Shown: positions 1-9,107 of the stretch, piece by piece | Layout of the letters: every line of letters begins with the position of its first letter | Numbering within the stretch: position 1 is the stretch's first letter | From: Nitrospiraceae bacterium | GTDB taxonomy: Bacteria; Nitrospirota; Nitrospiria; Nitrospirales; Nitrospiraceae | Assembly: GCA_035623075.1 (NCBI GenBank) | Contig: DASPUC010000005.1 | Coordinates: 1-64,000 of the forward strand | Direction: 5' to 3' | Length of the DNA: 64,000 nucleotides | Program-made: the position numbers and the translations under genes | The notes under the pieces: model-generated | Database searches by the model: none | What the model saw: only the letters and a program-made list of their open reading frames with translations | What the model was told of the DNA's origin: nothing

Positions 1-1512
1 TCCCTGTCCCTCTTTTTCTTCCTCGGCCGTGATTATTTCCCCGAGATCCGGTCGGGCGTGATTCAGATGCATATGCGGGCGCCGCTCGGAACTCGTATCG
101 AGGCATCCGGACGTATCGCCACGCTGGTCTCCTACAGCATCGAGGAACTGCTGCCCGGTCAGGTCGAAAATATCGTCAGTAATTGCGGCCTGCCTGTCGG
201 TCCGCACAACCTCGCCTTCATTCCGACGCCGACGATCGGTTCCCAGGATTGCGATCTGACGATCCTCTTGGAGAATGAAAAGTCGCCGGTGTGGGAGTTT
301 CGGCGCATTCTCCGCAAAGGCTTGACGGAGCGCTACCCGGGCACCGAATTCACGTTCCAGCCCTCCGACCTGACGGCCAAAATTCTCAACTTCGGCGCCC
401 CGGCGCCGATCGACGTGCAAATCAACGGCCCGGACATGTCCTCCAACTACGAGTTCGCCCGCAAATTGGTGGGCAAGTTCCGCGAGATCCCCGGTGCCGT
501 GGACGTGGTGATCCAACAAACGATGCGCACCCCGACCCTCATGGTCGAAGGCAACCGCACCTTCGGCCTCGGTGTGAACAGGACCCTGAAAGACATAGCC
601 GACAATCTGCTCATGACAACCGCCGGCAGCCAACAGGTCGACCAGATCTATTGGCTCGATCCCAGGACCGGCATGTCGTACCTGATTAATGTCTATACGC
701 CGCAGCCGCAGATCAACAGCCTCAATAGTCTCAAGACCGTCCCGATCAATTCCTCAACCAATCCGGCAAACGATCACGATGTGCAGTTGCTCGGCAATTT
801 GGCTGACCTGTCCGCGGAGGGTACGCCAGGCGTGATCACGCACGGGAACATCATGCCGCTGTTCGACATCTATGTCTCGACCGAAGGGCGTGACCTGGGC
901 GGGGTGCTAACGGATGTGGAGAAGATCGCCAAGAGTATGGAGCACGAGAAGCCCCGCAGCGCTGAGGTCGAAATCCATGGTCAGGCCTCCCTGATGCACG
1001 ACGCCTATTTCGAGCTGATCTTCGGGCTGCTCGCCTCAATCGTGCTGGTCTATCTGTTGATCGTCGTTAACTTCCAATCCTGGCTCGATCCGTTTATTAT
1101 CATTACGGCCTTACCCGGCGCGTTGGCAGGCATCGCGTGGTCGTTGTTCCTGACCCATACGCGCCTATCGGAGCCGGCGCTCACGGGTGCCATCATGACC
1201 ATGGGCACGGGGACCGCCAATGCAATCCTGGTTGTCTCCTATGCGCGCGAACGGCTCCAAGAACACGGTGACGCGTTGCGGGCCGCGATCGAAGCGGGGA
1301 AGACCCGCCTCCGCCCGGTGCTCATGACCGCCTCGGCCATGATCATCGGGATGGTTCCCATGGCAACGGGCTATTCCACGAATGCGCCGCTGGGTCGCGC
1401 CGTCATCGGCGGGTTGCTCGTGGCCACGGTCTTCACGCTGTTTTTCGTCCCCTGTGTGTACGCTATGATCTATAACAGGCGAACGGTTCGCCAGAAGGAG
1501 CGTGCATCATGA
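1..1512 (+). CDS. RND efflux permease, C-terminal part (5' end outside window)
   Basis: The frame is open from the first base, so the N-terminal half of this inner-membrane proton-driven pump lies upstream. About 503 codons are visible. They hold the second periplasmic (pore and docking) region, with the AcrB-like stretch FGAPAPIDVQINGPD, then the last membrane bundle, including LDPFIIITALPGALAGI and AVIGGLLVATVFTLFFVP near the C-terminus. The protein resembles the second permease of this window (31726-34989), so both belong to the same AcrB/HAE-like branch. The stop overlaps the start of the adaptor gene (ATGATG at 1509), giving a translationally coupled permease-adaptor-outer membrane factor operon. 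The substrate cannot be read from the sequence. Confidence 0.93.
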   Translation, partial: SLSLFFFLGRDYFPEIRSGVIQMHMRAPLGTRIEASGRIATLVSYSIEELLPGQVENIVSNCGLPVGPHNLAFIPTPTIGSQDCDLTILLENEKSPVWEFRRILRKGLTERYPGTEFTFQPSDLTAKILNFGAPAPIDVQINGPDMSSNYEFARKLVGKFREIPGAVDVVIQQTMRTPTLMVEGNRTFGLGVNRTLKDIADNLLMTTAGSQQVDQIYWLDPRTGMSYLINVYTPQPQINSLNSLKTVPINSSTNPANDHDVQLLGNLADLSAEGTPGVITHGNIMPLFDIYVSTEGRDLGGVLTDVEKIAKSMEHEKPRSAEVEIHGQASLMHDAYFELIFGLLASIVLVYLLIVVNFQSWLDPFIIITALPGALAGIAWSLFLTHTRLSEPALTGAIMTMGTGTANAILVVSYARERLQEHGDALRAAIEAGKTRLRPVLMTASAMIIGMVPMATGYSTNAPLGRAVIGGLLVATVFTLFFVPCVYAMIYNRRTVRQKERAS

Positions 1513-2711
1513 TGCAACGTCTCCGCGGAAAAGTCGTGGTACTGTCCGCGATCCTTCTGTTCCTCCTCTACCTTGGTTTTCGCATCTATGAGGGCAAAAG
1601 CGATGCCGTAGCGTTGCAGCAGAAGACGGTCGAAGACGCCGTTCCCACTGTTGCCATCGTCAATCCAATGCCGGCGGATACGAGCGAGACGATCACACTC
1701 CCTGGGAATATTACAGCCTGGTTTGAGGCCCCGATCTATGCACAGGTCTCTGGCTACGTGAAGATGTGGTACAAGGATTACGGCGCGCTGGTGAAGAAGG
1801 GCGACATCCTCGCCGAAATCAATGCACCGGCCCTCGACGCCCAATATGCACAGGCCAGGGCGGATTTGGACTCGGAGCGCGCCAAATATGCGCTCGCGGA
1901 CATTACCGCAAAGCGATGGTTGGCGCTGCGCGCAAACCATGCGGTCTCAGAACAGTCGATCTCGGTACAGGTGGCCAATGCGAAGGCCGAAGCGGCAAAG
2001 GTCAAGGCGGCGGAGCAGAACGTCAAGAATTTTGAGGCCTTGATTCGGTTTAAAACCATCGTCGCGCCCTATGACGGCGTGGTCACCGTGCGCAACATCA
2101 ACGTCGGCGATTACGTCAATAAGGAAGGCACGATCAGTACTCCCGGCGTAATCAGCAATCTCTTCACTGTCGCCGACGTCAGCATGATGCGACTCTTCGT
2201 CTCGGTACCGGAGTCTTTCGGCCCCTTTCTCCAGTTGGGCCTGACGGCCGACGTGACCGTCCCGCAATTGCCCGATCGTCATTTCACCGCCAAATTTCTG
2301 ACCGTCGCCCGCGGATTTGATGTGAGCACACGCACGGCGGTCACCGTCTTCACCATCGACAACGAGGACCGGGCCCTCTGGCCTGGCTCGTATGGCAAGG
2401 TCGTGCTGACGGCGCCGGTTGATAGAAAGGTATTCACGATTCCGTCCACCGCGCTGGTGTTCCAGGAGCACGGCACACAAGTGGCCGTGGTGACGGAGGA
2501 CGACCGAGTGCACCTCAAACCGATCACTGTGAGCAAACTCCTCGACAACGTCATCGAAGTGTCGGAGGGGCTTTCCGAGGGCGATCGCGTGGTGAACAAC
2601 CCCAGTGCCGCGTTGCTCGAGGGTGACAAGGTTCGCGTTGTGACGCCGGCGCCGGGGTATGATCTCATCACGACGGAAGGGCCTGCGTCGAAGGAACCAT
2701 CGTCAAAATGA
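1509..2711 (+). CDS. RND efflux periplasmic adaptor (HlyD/MFP family)
   Basis: This 400-residue membrane fusion protein should link the upstream permease to the downstream outer-membrane factor. It begins with a membrane anchor (VVVLSAILLFLLYLGFRIY). The first lipoyl half follows with YAQVSGYVKMWYKDYGALV, then GDILAEINAP, then an Ala/Lys/Glu-rich helical hairpin at about residues 110-180. The second lipoyl half (APYDGVVTVRNINVGDYV) and the beta-barrel and membrane-proximal domains follow. Length is normal for the family. The start overlaps the permease stop by four bases and the stop overlaps the next start (ATGA at 2708), so the three genes are almost certainly co-translated. Confidence 0.93.
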   Translation: MMQRLRGKVVVLSAILLFLLYLGFRIYEGKSDAVALQQKTVEDAVPTVAIVNPMPADTSETITLPGNITAWFEAPIYAQVSGYVKMWYKDYGALVKKGDILAEINAPALDAQYAQARADLDSERAKYALADITAKRWLALRANHAVSEQSISVQVANAKAEAAKVKAAEQNVKNFEALIRFKTIVAPYDGVVTVRNINVGDYVNKEGTISTPGVISNLFTVADVSMMRLFVSVPESFGPFLQLGLTADVTVPQLPDRHFTAKFLTVARGFDVSTRTAVTVFTIDNEDRALWPGSYGKVVLTAPVDRKVFTIPSTALVFQEHGTQVAVVTEDDRVHLKPITVSKLLDNVIEVSEGLSEGDRVVNNPSAALLEGDKVRVVTPAPGYDLITTEGPASKEPSSK

Positions 2712-4342
2712 CATACCCATTACTAAGAACGGGGCAACACGTGAGAACGAAACCTCGACTGTCACGCACCGTTCGAGCATGGGTGAAGCATAGCGGTTTT
2801 TTGTTGCTGGCGTTCAATTTGTCATCCTGTAATTGGTTCCCGGCTGTCGATCTCTCGCCCACCTATCAACCGCCTGAATATGTCGTCCCTGCCTCATGGC
2901 GTGGGTCGAGTCCCTTTGTCGAAGCGAAGCCGTCGGATGATGAATTGCGTTCAGATTGGTGGACGCTATTTGACGATCCGGTCTTGAACAGGCTTGAAGA
3001 GCAGGCCATGGCGGCCAATCCTGATCTGCAAGCCGCTGCTGAGCGATTCGTCCAAGCCCGCGACGTGATGATGATGGCCCGATCGCAGTACCTTCCTCAT
3101 GCAGGTGTGGGGTTCGGTGCGTCGGGCAATAGAGAATCGGTCAATGCTCTGTTTCGCCCTCCAGAAATTTCACAATTCGCCAACAGCGTGGCCGCCGGAG
3201 GGATCGCCTCCTGGGAGCCTGATTTCTGGTCGGCACTCCGTAACGCCACGCGCGTGGAACTCTACCGAGCCGAAGAGCGCGCCGCCGACTTTGGGCTCGC
3301 GCGCCTGAGTCTTCAGGCGGAAATTGCAGCGGATTATTTCACGCTGCGCGGCTATGACGCCCAGATGACGATCTATACTCAATCGATCGACTACTACAAA
3401 CAGTCGCTCGAGATTGTCGAGGCCCAGTTCATCGGCGCGATCGCATCGGCACTCGACGTCGCCCGTGTCCAATCTCTGTTGTTCAGTACTCAGACGAAAA
3501 AAGCCCAGATTCAAGCTAAGCGCCAAGTGACGGAACAGGCGATCGCTACTCTCGTCAATATGGCACCGGCCGGTTTCACGATCGAGCCGGTCGATGAAAT
3601 TCGAGTGCCGAAATTCAAGATTCCGCAGACAATCCCGTCCACGTTGCTTGAGCGCCGGCCCGACATCGCCGGGATGGAGCGCAAGATGGCGCAAGCGAAC
3701 CGCGCCATCGGCATCGCCCGCGCCGCTTTTTATCCCAATGTGTCGTTCCGGGCCGGCGGCGGATACGAATCTACCGGCTTTAATCTGGTCACGCTCGCCA
3801 ATAGTTTTTTTTCGTATGGCTCCACCGTGTCACTGCCCCTCTTCCAGGCTGGGTATCGCCGCGCCCAATTGCAGCAGTCCTGGTCGGTTTATCGTGAGAC
3901 AGAAGACCGATACCGTTCCACGGTGCTCAACGCCTTTCGCGAAGTGGAAAACAATTTGAGTCTCACAAACTTGCTGACGACGGCGGCCAACCGGCAGGAC
4001 GCCGCCGTTGCGGCCACGCTCACCACCCAGAACCTGTCCATGGATCTCTATACGGGCGGTCTGATTTCCAGCCTTGACCTTATTTATGCGCAGGTCAACA
4101 CGCTCGTTGCGCGCATCGATTCAGTGCAGATCAAGGCCGAATTGCTAACTTCTTCAGTGGCGCTGATCCGTGCGCTCGGCGGAGGCTGGAACCGTCAACA
4201 ACTGCCAACCGACGAGCAGATCCAACCATTTGGTACGTTCCAATATACCAACCTCGACAAACCAACACCCGCGGGAGGAATCGATGTCACCGCGCCGGAT
4301 AACTCGGTCCATAATGATCTGACCAAACCCCTCGTTCCGTAA
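2708..4342 (+). CDS. Outer-membrane efflux lipoprotein (NodT/OprM type)
   Basis: This is the outer-membrane channel of the tripartite pump. The N-terminus is a lipoprotein signal with lipobox LSSC near residue 40, followed by the family-typical entry LSPTYQPPEYVVPASW. WWTLFDDPVLNRLEEQA and NPDLQAAAERFVQARD are hallmark NodT/OprM segments. The two OEP repeats contain the usual RRPDIAGMERKMAQANRAIG in the middle. The C-terminus carries a 50-residue extension after ALGGGWN that is rich in Pro, Thr and Asn. It is the third gene of the operon, with a four-base overlap to the adaptor. A GTG or later start would also keep the lipobox; the overlapping ATG was chosen because of the coupling. Confidence 0.92.
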   Translation: MTYPLLRTGQHVRTKPRLSRTVRAWVKHSGFLLLAFNLSSCNWFPAVDLSPTYQPPEYVVPASWRGSSPFVEAKPSDDELRSDWWTLFDDPVLNRLEEQAMAANPDLQAAAERFVQARDVMMMARSQYLPHAGVGFGASGNRESVNALFRPPEISQFANSVAAGGIASWEPDFWSALRNATRVELYRAEERAADFGLARLSLQAEIAADYFTLRGYDAQMTIYTQSIDYYKQSLEIVEAQFIGAIASALDVARVQSLLFSTQTKKAQIQAKRQVTEQAIATLVNMAPAGFTIEPVDEIRVPKFKIPQTIPSTLLERRPDIAGMERKMAQANRAIGIARAAFYPNVSFRAGGGYESTGFNLVTLANSFFSYGSTVSLPLFQAGYRRAQLQQSWSVYRETEDRYRSTVLNAFREVENNLSLTNLLTTAANRQDAAVAATLTTQNLSMDLYTGGLISSLDLIYAQVNTLVARIDSVQIKAELLTSSVALIRALGGGWNRQQLPTDEQIQPFGTFQYTNLDKPTPAGGIDVTAPDNSVHNDLTKPLVP

Positions 4343-4385
4343 TCGTCACCCATTGGCGCTGGAGATCAGCCCGTCCTTCTTTACA

Positions 4386-4423
4386 CCCCTGTTTGACTAG
4401 GGGCAGGGGACCCACCACCCCTG
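4386..4423 (+). promoter_or_regulatory. Candidate alternating hairpins in the leader of the kinase gene
   Basis: Three short complementary blocks lie in the 190-base gap: CCCCTG at 4386-4391, CAGGGG at 4404-4409 and CCCCTG at 4418-4423. The middle block can pair with either neighbour but not both, giving two mutually exclusive 6-bp hairpins, as in attenuators. No T-run follows, so this is not a standard intrinsic terminator. It may simply end the efflux operon message. Confidence 0.25.
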
Positions 4424-4533
4424 TCGCGCCTTCCTGCGCCCTTGCGGGATTGATCCTCACGTGCCTCTGATAACGACCGCACCTCTCCCTGGTTCAACTG
4501 GCACACAACTTCCCCCTATGATACGGTAGCCTC

Positions 4534-6117
4534 ATGAACCGCTCTACGACGGATCGGTTTCGTCATCTCTCCATCGGCCAGAAGTTGCTCGTTTCCTTCG
4601 GACTGATCCTGACCCTCCTGGCACTGAGCTTGACGGCGCTCTTGTTTTATCTCACCCGCATTAACAGCTATGTTGACCGACACAAACGCATTACGATTCC
4701 AGCGATCGTGACCGCAGCAAACATGCAACGGGAGGCGTACGACCTGAAGCTGGCATTCCACCTCCACCTTGAGGGAAACTCTCCTGATTCAATCCAGGAG
4801 ACTGTGACCCAGCTCGACCGCCATCGCGCGGCGATTCAGACGGCTCTTGACCTTTACAACGGCACACACGCAGCGCGCACCCATCCCGTTCTGTACGGGA
4901 TGTTGACTGAACACCATCGACTGGATCTGGCGGAGCAGGAAGACCGAGCTCTTGCGGAAATTAGCGCTTCGTTGGAAAAATTGACCATGAATGGAAAGCA
5001 ATTGTTGGTGTCACCCGCGCTTGCTCAACCCATGATAGACGAGACCGATCGACTCGTGACACGCATCATCGATGGTCTCAATCAACTTGTAGAGGCTCAT
5101 ACACAGATTGACATTGAAATGAAGCATGAGGGTGACCGCCTGCTCGGCCACGCCCGCCTGATCGCGTTGTCCCTCGCGCTCATTTTGGCGTTAGTAATCG
5201 GCGCCACGTATGTTCTAGCCACCAGGCATATCGCGCATCCGCTCATGACGTTGGCCGCGACCGCCGACCGCGTCGCCCATCAGGATTTGTCGGCCACGTT
5301 TGAACCCTGGCCTAGCCGCGATGAGGTCGGCATCCTTGCCACTTCCCTCACGTCGATGCTCTCCAGTTTGCGTGAGCGTGGTGCTGCGCTGGTGCGCAAG
5401 ACCAAAGAGCTCGAAGCGTTTACCTATTCGATCGCTCATGATTTGAAAGGCCCGTTGCGAGAAATCGAAGGGTTTTCCTCGCTGCTGGAAAAACACTTCG
5501 CAGAGGCCGGAGACCCACAGATCAAACACCACGTCGATGTCATCAGAAAATCTGCGCTCCGTCTTACGCACATGATCGATGCGCTCCTGAAATATTCACG
5601 ACTGGAACAACAAGACTTGCCTCGAACTCGGTTCAACCTGTCAGAGATGGTCAACCAACTCGTGCGCGAACGACAGACGCAGGCGGTCGGCATAATCCCG
5701 ACGATCACCGTTGACTTGCCATTCACCCATTTTTATGGCGAGCCGATCAGCATCCGCCAAGCGATCACCAATCTGCTCGACAACGCGATCAAGTTCTCCC
5801 GTCACTCTCCTACTCCGGACATCCGCGTCAGCGGGCAGCAGACGGCAGCCGAGTGGTTGGTCTCAATCTCCGACAACGGCATCGGCTTTGATCCTGCTCA
5901 GGCGGACAAGATCTTCGGTCTCTTCGAGCGTCTGCATCCTGTCAACGAATACGAAGGGACCGGCGTCGGACTGGCGATCGTCAAAATGGTTATGGATAAG
6001 CATAGTGGTCGCGTGTGGGCAGAATCATCACCCGGCCAAGGCAGCACGTTTTATCTGGCATTTCCTCACAGCCAAGAAGCCATCAGATTTCAGCAATCCG
6101 CCACAACTGCCGGCTGA
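4534..6117 (+). CDS. Membrane sensor histidine kinase (HAMP, HisKA, HATPase)
   Basis: A 527-residue kinase with TM1 at about residues 16-40, a periplasmic helical sensor of about 165 residues and TM2 at about 208-229. HAMP follows at about 230-285, then a dimerisation domain with H302 in AHDLKGPLRE, and an ATPase domain with LLDNAIKFSR (N box), SDNGIGFD (G1) and GTGVGLAIVK (G2). All residues for autophosphorylation appear present. The HDLKGPLR H-box is typical of the phytochrome/Cph1-like kinase group. The partner is very likely the sigma-54 regulator 32 bases downstream. No clear Shine-Dalgarno precedes the ATG. The efflux operon ends 190 bases upstream on the same strand, so control of efflux is possible but unproven. 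Confidence 0.93.
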   Translation: MNRSTTDRFRHLSIGQKLLVSFGLILTLLALSLTALLFYLTRINSYVDRHKRITIPAIVTAANMQREAYDLKLAFHLHLEGNSPDSIQETVTQLDRHRAAIQTALDLYNGTHAARTHPVLYGMLTEHHRLDLAEQEDRALAEISASLEKLTMNGKQLLVSPALAQPMIDETDRLVTRIIDGLNQLVEAHTQIDIEMKHEGDRLLGHARLIALSLALILALVIGATYVLATRHIAHPLMTLAATADRVAHQDLSATFEPWPSRDEVGILATSLTSMLSSLRERGAALVRKTKELEAFTYSIAHDLKGPLREIEGFSSLLEKHFAEAGDPQIKHHVDVIRKSALRLTHMIDALLKYSRLEQQDLPRTRFNLSEMVNQLVRERQTQAVGIIPTITVDLPFTHFYGEPISIRQAITNLLDNAIKFSRHSPTPDIRVSGQQTAAEWLVSISDNGIGFDPAQADKIFGLFERLHPVNEYEGTGVGLAIVKMVMDKHSGRVWAESSPGQGSTFYLAFPHSQEAIRFQQSATTAG

Positions 6118-6149
6118 AGGCTGAGGACTGACAGCTGAACGCTTAGATC

Positions 6150-7493
6150 ATGCACACACTCATTATCGACGACGAAGAATACGTCAGATTAGTGCTGGAG
6201 CAGGCTCTCCGCGAAGAGGGCTGCGAGGTAACAGTGGCGAAGAACGGCCAGGCGGGTATCGATGTGCTTCAAACCATACCGCTTGATTGCGTGATCACGG
6301 ATCTCCGTATGTCGGGCCTCGATGGGCGTGCCGTGCTGAAGTGGGTAAAGGAACACCAGCCTTCCATCGATGTGCTGATGCTCACCGGTCATGGCGACAT
6401 CAAAGACGCGGTTGATGCCATCAAGCACGGGGCGTCGGACTTTCTCGTCAAAGACACCCCGTTTGATCCCACTGTTGTCAAGGCCGCGTTGACCAAATTG
6501 ATGACCATGCGCTCACTCAAGCAGGAAAATCTCGCGGCACGACATGGAGGATTCACGCGCGACGTCATCGTGGAAGGCTCCAGTCCGGCCTGGCAGAAGT
6601 TGAAAGCCCAGATCGTACAGGTTGCGCCGGCCAATGCACCCATCCTCATTCAAGGAGAAACGGGATCTGGGAAAGAAGTCGTTGCTCGGCTACTGCATGA
6701 TCTAAGCCGTCGAGCAGATGGACCGTTCATCGCCATCAATTGCGGTGCGGTGAGCCGGGAACTGCTGGAGAGCGAGCTCTTCGGACATGAGAAGGGGTCG
6801 TTCACCGGAGCGACCTCGGCCAAGCTCGGCCTCATCGCTGCAGCGGAGGGCGGCACACTCCTCCTGGACGAGATTGGGGAGATGCCGGGTCCGATGCAAG
6901 TGAGTCTGCTACGGTTTCTCGATCGCGGCGAGTATCGACCCGTCGGGAGCACGCGCGCGCTACATGCTAATGTGCGCATCGTCGGTGCAACGAATCAGGA
7001 CCTTCAAGAACTGATCCTGCAAGGCCGCTTCCGCGACGATCTACTCTATCGCATTAACACCGTTACCCTGCTGGTGCCTCCGCTCCGTGAGCGAAGAGAC
7101 GACTTGCCTCTGCTGATTGACCATATTCTCAAAACCCTGCGCATCCCCGGAGCCACAACACGAACCGTGTCCCCCGAGGCCATGCGGCAACTCTTAGCCT
7201 ACCGCTGGCCCGGTAACATACGCGAACTACGCAACGTAATTGAACGAATAATGTTGATGAAGACCGGCTCCGCACCGATCAGTTTGGAGGAAGTTACTCA
7301 GGTCCTCCCCCAGGGACAGGGATCCATACGGGCCGAGGATCTCACGCAGCTTTCGCTGGACGAGATCGAACGCCTCCATATCGCGCGCGTCCTCGGCGCA
7401 TGCGGGGGCAACAAGACCCATGCTGCCAAGACATTGGCGATCGATTACAAAACCCTGCTCAGCAAACTCAAGAAATACGGGCTCGGCACCTGA
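6150..7493 (+). CDS. Sigma-54-dependent response regulator (NtrC family)
   Basis: 447 residues in the order receiver, AAA+ and Fis-type helix-turn-helix. The receiver (1-120) has acidic D7/D8, phosphoacceptor D51 in VITDLRM and K101, which is followed by Asp rather than the usual Pro. The AAA+ domain has Walker A GETGSGKE, the sigma-54 contact loop GSFTGA, Walker B LLLDEIGEMPG and the arginine-finger region. The C-terminal helix-turn-helix reads GACGGNKTHAAKTLAIDYKT. The protein should activate sigma-54 promoters when phosphorylated by the kinase encoded just upstream. Its targets are unknown. Confidence 0.94.
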   Translation: MHTLIIDDEEYVRLVLEQALREEGCEVTVAKNGQAGIDVLQTIPLDCVITDLRMSGLDGRAVLKWVKEHQPSIDVLMLTGHGDIKDAVDAIKHGASDFLVKDTPFDPTVVKAALTKLMTMRSLKQENLAARHGGFTRDVIVEGSSPAWQKLKAQIVQVAPANAPILIQGETGSGKEVVARLLHDLSRRADGPFIAINCGAVSRELLESELFGHEKGSFTGATSAKLGLIAAAEGGTLLLDEIGEMPGPMQVSLLRFLDRGEYRPVGSTRALHANVRIVGATNQDLQELILQGRFRDDLLYRINTVTLLVPPLRERRDDLPLLIDHILKTLRIPGATTRTVSPEAMRQLLAYRWPGNIRELRNVIERIMLMKTGSAPISLEEVTQVLPQGQGSIRAEDLTQLSLDEIERLHIARVLGACGGNKTHAAKTLAIDYKTLLSKLKKYGLGT

Positions 7494-7646
7494 CCTCGGT
7501 CTACGTCAGACGTATTGATCTGTCGGAATTCATCGGGTCCAAGTGTTCTTAACACTTCCGTGAAAAGCCCATCATAAAAACACCTATTTCCTTGGCAACC
7601 CCAACTCCATTCACTATGATGCACCAAGAACAGATTAGCCTCATCA

Positions 7647-8027
7647 ATGAGTCAACCCTCTTCACAGGCCCGACGGCTCATCGACCTCCGAAAGCACCCC
7701 CGAATTTACACACCGTCGGGCGCTCTTTTTTCGTTTAAACGTCTCGTGGTTCCGGTTCAGTTCGAAGGGAATACCGAAGGAGAAGGGACTCTCATCGATC
7801 TCTCCCTCGGAGGCTGTCGCTTGCTGAGCGACATTCCGCTTGAAATCGGCGAGCAGTACAACCTGATTCTGCAAGTCTCCAAGGAAAGCAGCCCCGTCAT
7901 CGTCGAGGCAGCCACGGTGCGGTGGACCCAGGACAACACCTACGGGCTCAAGTTTCTCTCGCTGCAATCAGTCGCTGAATCCCACCTTCGAGAACTTTTG
8001 TTGGATATCCGTCATCCCGCCCCCTGA
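7647..8027 (+). CDS. PilZ domain protein
   Basis: A 126-residue protein made of a single PilZ domain. Both c-di-GMP-binding motifs are visible: the RxxxR-type LRKHPRIY near residues 14-21 and the (D/N)xSxxG motif in LIDLSLGGCRLLS near residue 50. It has no signal peptide or membrane segment, so it is a cytoplasmic c-di-GMP receptor or adaptor. It is transcribed in the same direction as the preceding two-component pair but separated from it by 153 bases, so it may have its own promoter. A partner is not evident. Confidence 0.88.
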   Translation: MSQPSSQARRLIDLRKHPRIYTPSGALFSFKRLVVPVQFEGNTEGEGTLIDLSLGGCRLLSDIPLEIGEQYNLILQVSKESSPVIVEAATVRWTQDNTYGLKFLSLQSVAESHLRELLLDIRHPAP

Positions 8028-8169
8028 ACCCTCTTCAAAGCTTGCAACAATTGAGTATTCACGGCTCATTAAAACTTCTCTTCGGCTGGTGTGCTTGGCG
8101 GCTTCTTCCTTCCGCCGTTCCGTTAACTTCTTTATCCGTGCGGACGAGGCGAAATGGTTGCGGGCACCG

Positions 8170-8532
8170 CTATTTCTTGGGCTTCCAGTACCACGCCTCC
8201 CGCGCCGCCCGACCAACTTGATCGTCGGTCATATAGTCTCTGGCGATATAATTGCGGAGCGTCTCGGCCGTCGGATCGCCCGATGCAGCGGCCAGGATGA
8301 ACCAGAATTCGGCCTGTTCGACATCCTGGGGCACTCCCCGCCCTTCCAAGTACATTCGACCGAGCATCATCTGCGCGACATGATTTCCCTGTTCCGCCAG
8401 CGGTTGGCACTCCCGTAGTGCGGTCGCATAGTCACCGCGCTTATAGGCCGCCTCTCCTTCCTCCATCCCTGCCCATGCTGACACGCCAAAGACCACCGTG
8501 AACAACGTCGCCAGCATCATACCTAGTCGCAT
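8170..8532 (-). CDS. Small exported Sel1-repeat protein
   Basis: A 120-residue protein with an N-terminal signal peptide (MRLGMMLATLFTVVFGVSAWA). One TPR-like helix pair (EGEAAYKRGDYATALREC) and one Sel1-type repeat (AQMMLGRMYLEGRGVPQD) follow. The C-terminus (ARDYMTDDQVGRAAREAWYW) is less typical. The ATG at 8532 was chosen because GGAGGG lies seven bases before it; an upstream in-frame TTG at 8547 has no such site. It probably acts as a periplasmic scaffold protein. It is convergent with the PilZ gene and stands at the end of the minus-strand block of small exported proteins. Confidence 0.85.
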   Translation of the reverse strand: MRLGMMLATLFTVVFGVSAWAGMEEGEAAYKRGDYATALRECQPLAEQGNHVAQMMLGRMYLEGRGVPQDVEQAEFWFILAAASGDPTAETLRNYIARDYMTDDQVGRAAREAWYWKPKK

Positions 8533-8596
8533 CGGATGTCCCTCCAATTCATTGAGGGACAGACCAGACCGTCCCTCTCTTCTCTAAATGCAGAAC

Positions 8597-9076
8597 TTAC
8601 TTGCTCGCAGCCGCCTTGGACACATCAGCAACGGCCGGCGTAAATCCCTCGAAGGATTGGAGATAGGTTTCGACCATGAAGCGCGGCACCTGACCGGGTC
8701 CAACCGGCGAACAGTGTGAGACAACATCGTTGCACCCGCTTCAGCACGCGCCCGGTGACATTCCCATGTTATTGGCAAAGCCACTCAGGGCACAGGCGGA
8801 CCTCCGGTTCTTTTGTGCACGGTCCAGGACTTCGCCTAGACTCGCGTTCGCCAGTTTTTCTTCCGAGTCGGCGGCGAGGACATCGACACCGAGCGTCAGC
8901 GACACCTGTTTGATGGAGTGCAGGAACTGACTTGGCCTCATGTACCGGGCTTGTGTGACGTCCGCAGCAGCCGAGGCCGACTGGGCCGAGAGGAGTGTGA
9001 GTACGCCGAAGAGGACCGCGCCCCAGACGCAGGATATCTTCTTGTCACTCATCACAGCTTCCATTCCCTGTCCCAC
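8597..9076 (-). pseudogene. Small exported protein gene interrupted by an in-frame TGA
   Basis: The frame opens with a signal peptide (VWGAVLFGVLTLLSAQSASA) and continues to MGMSPGAC, where a TGA lies at 8743-8741. Reading on in the same frame gives a further 47 sensible codons (SGCNDVVSHCSPVGPG, then VETYLQSFEGFTPAVADV) before TAA at 8599-8597. No frame change is needed, so a single substitution (for example CGA or TGG to TGA) would restore about 158 residues. The interrupted region is cysteine-rich. Function is not recognised. Possible starts are GTG 9076 (AGGAG upstream) and ATG 9064. Selenocysteine is unlikely, as no convincing SECIS hairpin follows. Confidence 0.6.
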
Positions 9077-9107
9077 CTATTCTCCTAGGTAACATCGCGC
9101 AGGGACA

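Noticed and set aside
1947-2513. Minus-strand frame of 188 codons inside the adaptor gene
   Set aside because: Codon shadow of the HlyD-family gene; composition is not protein-like and there is no ribosome site.
4499-4513. TGGCAC-containing sigma-54-like site before the first kinase gene
   Set aside because: The -24 part is perfect but the position of the essential GC holds CC; a similar TGGCAC before 54669 also lacks the GC.
8741-8743. Selenocysteine at the in-frame TGA
   Set aside because: The following bases give only a weak 4-bp stem with a 3-base loop and no SECIS-like apical motif, so a nonsense mutation is simpler.
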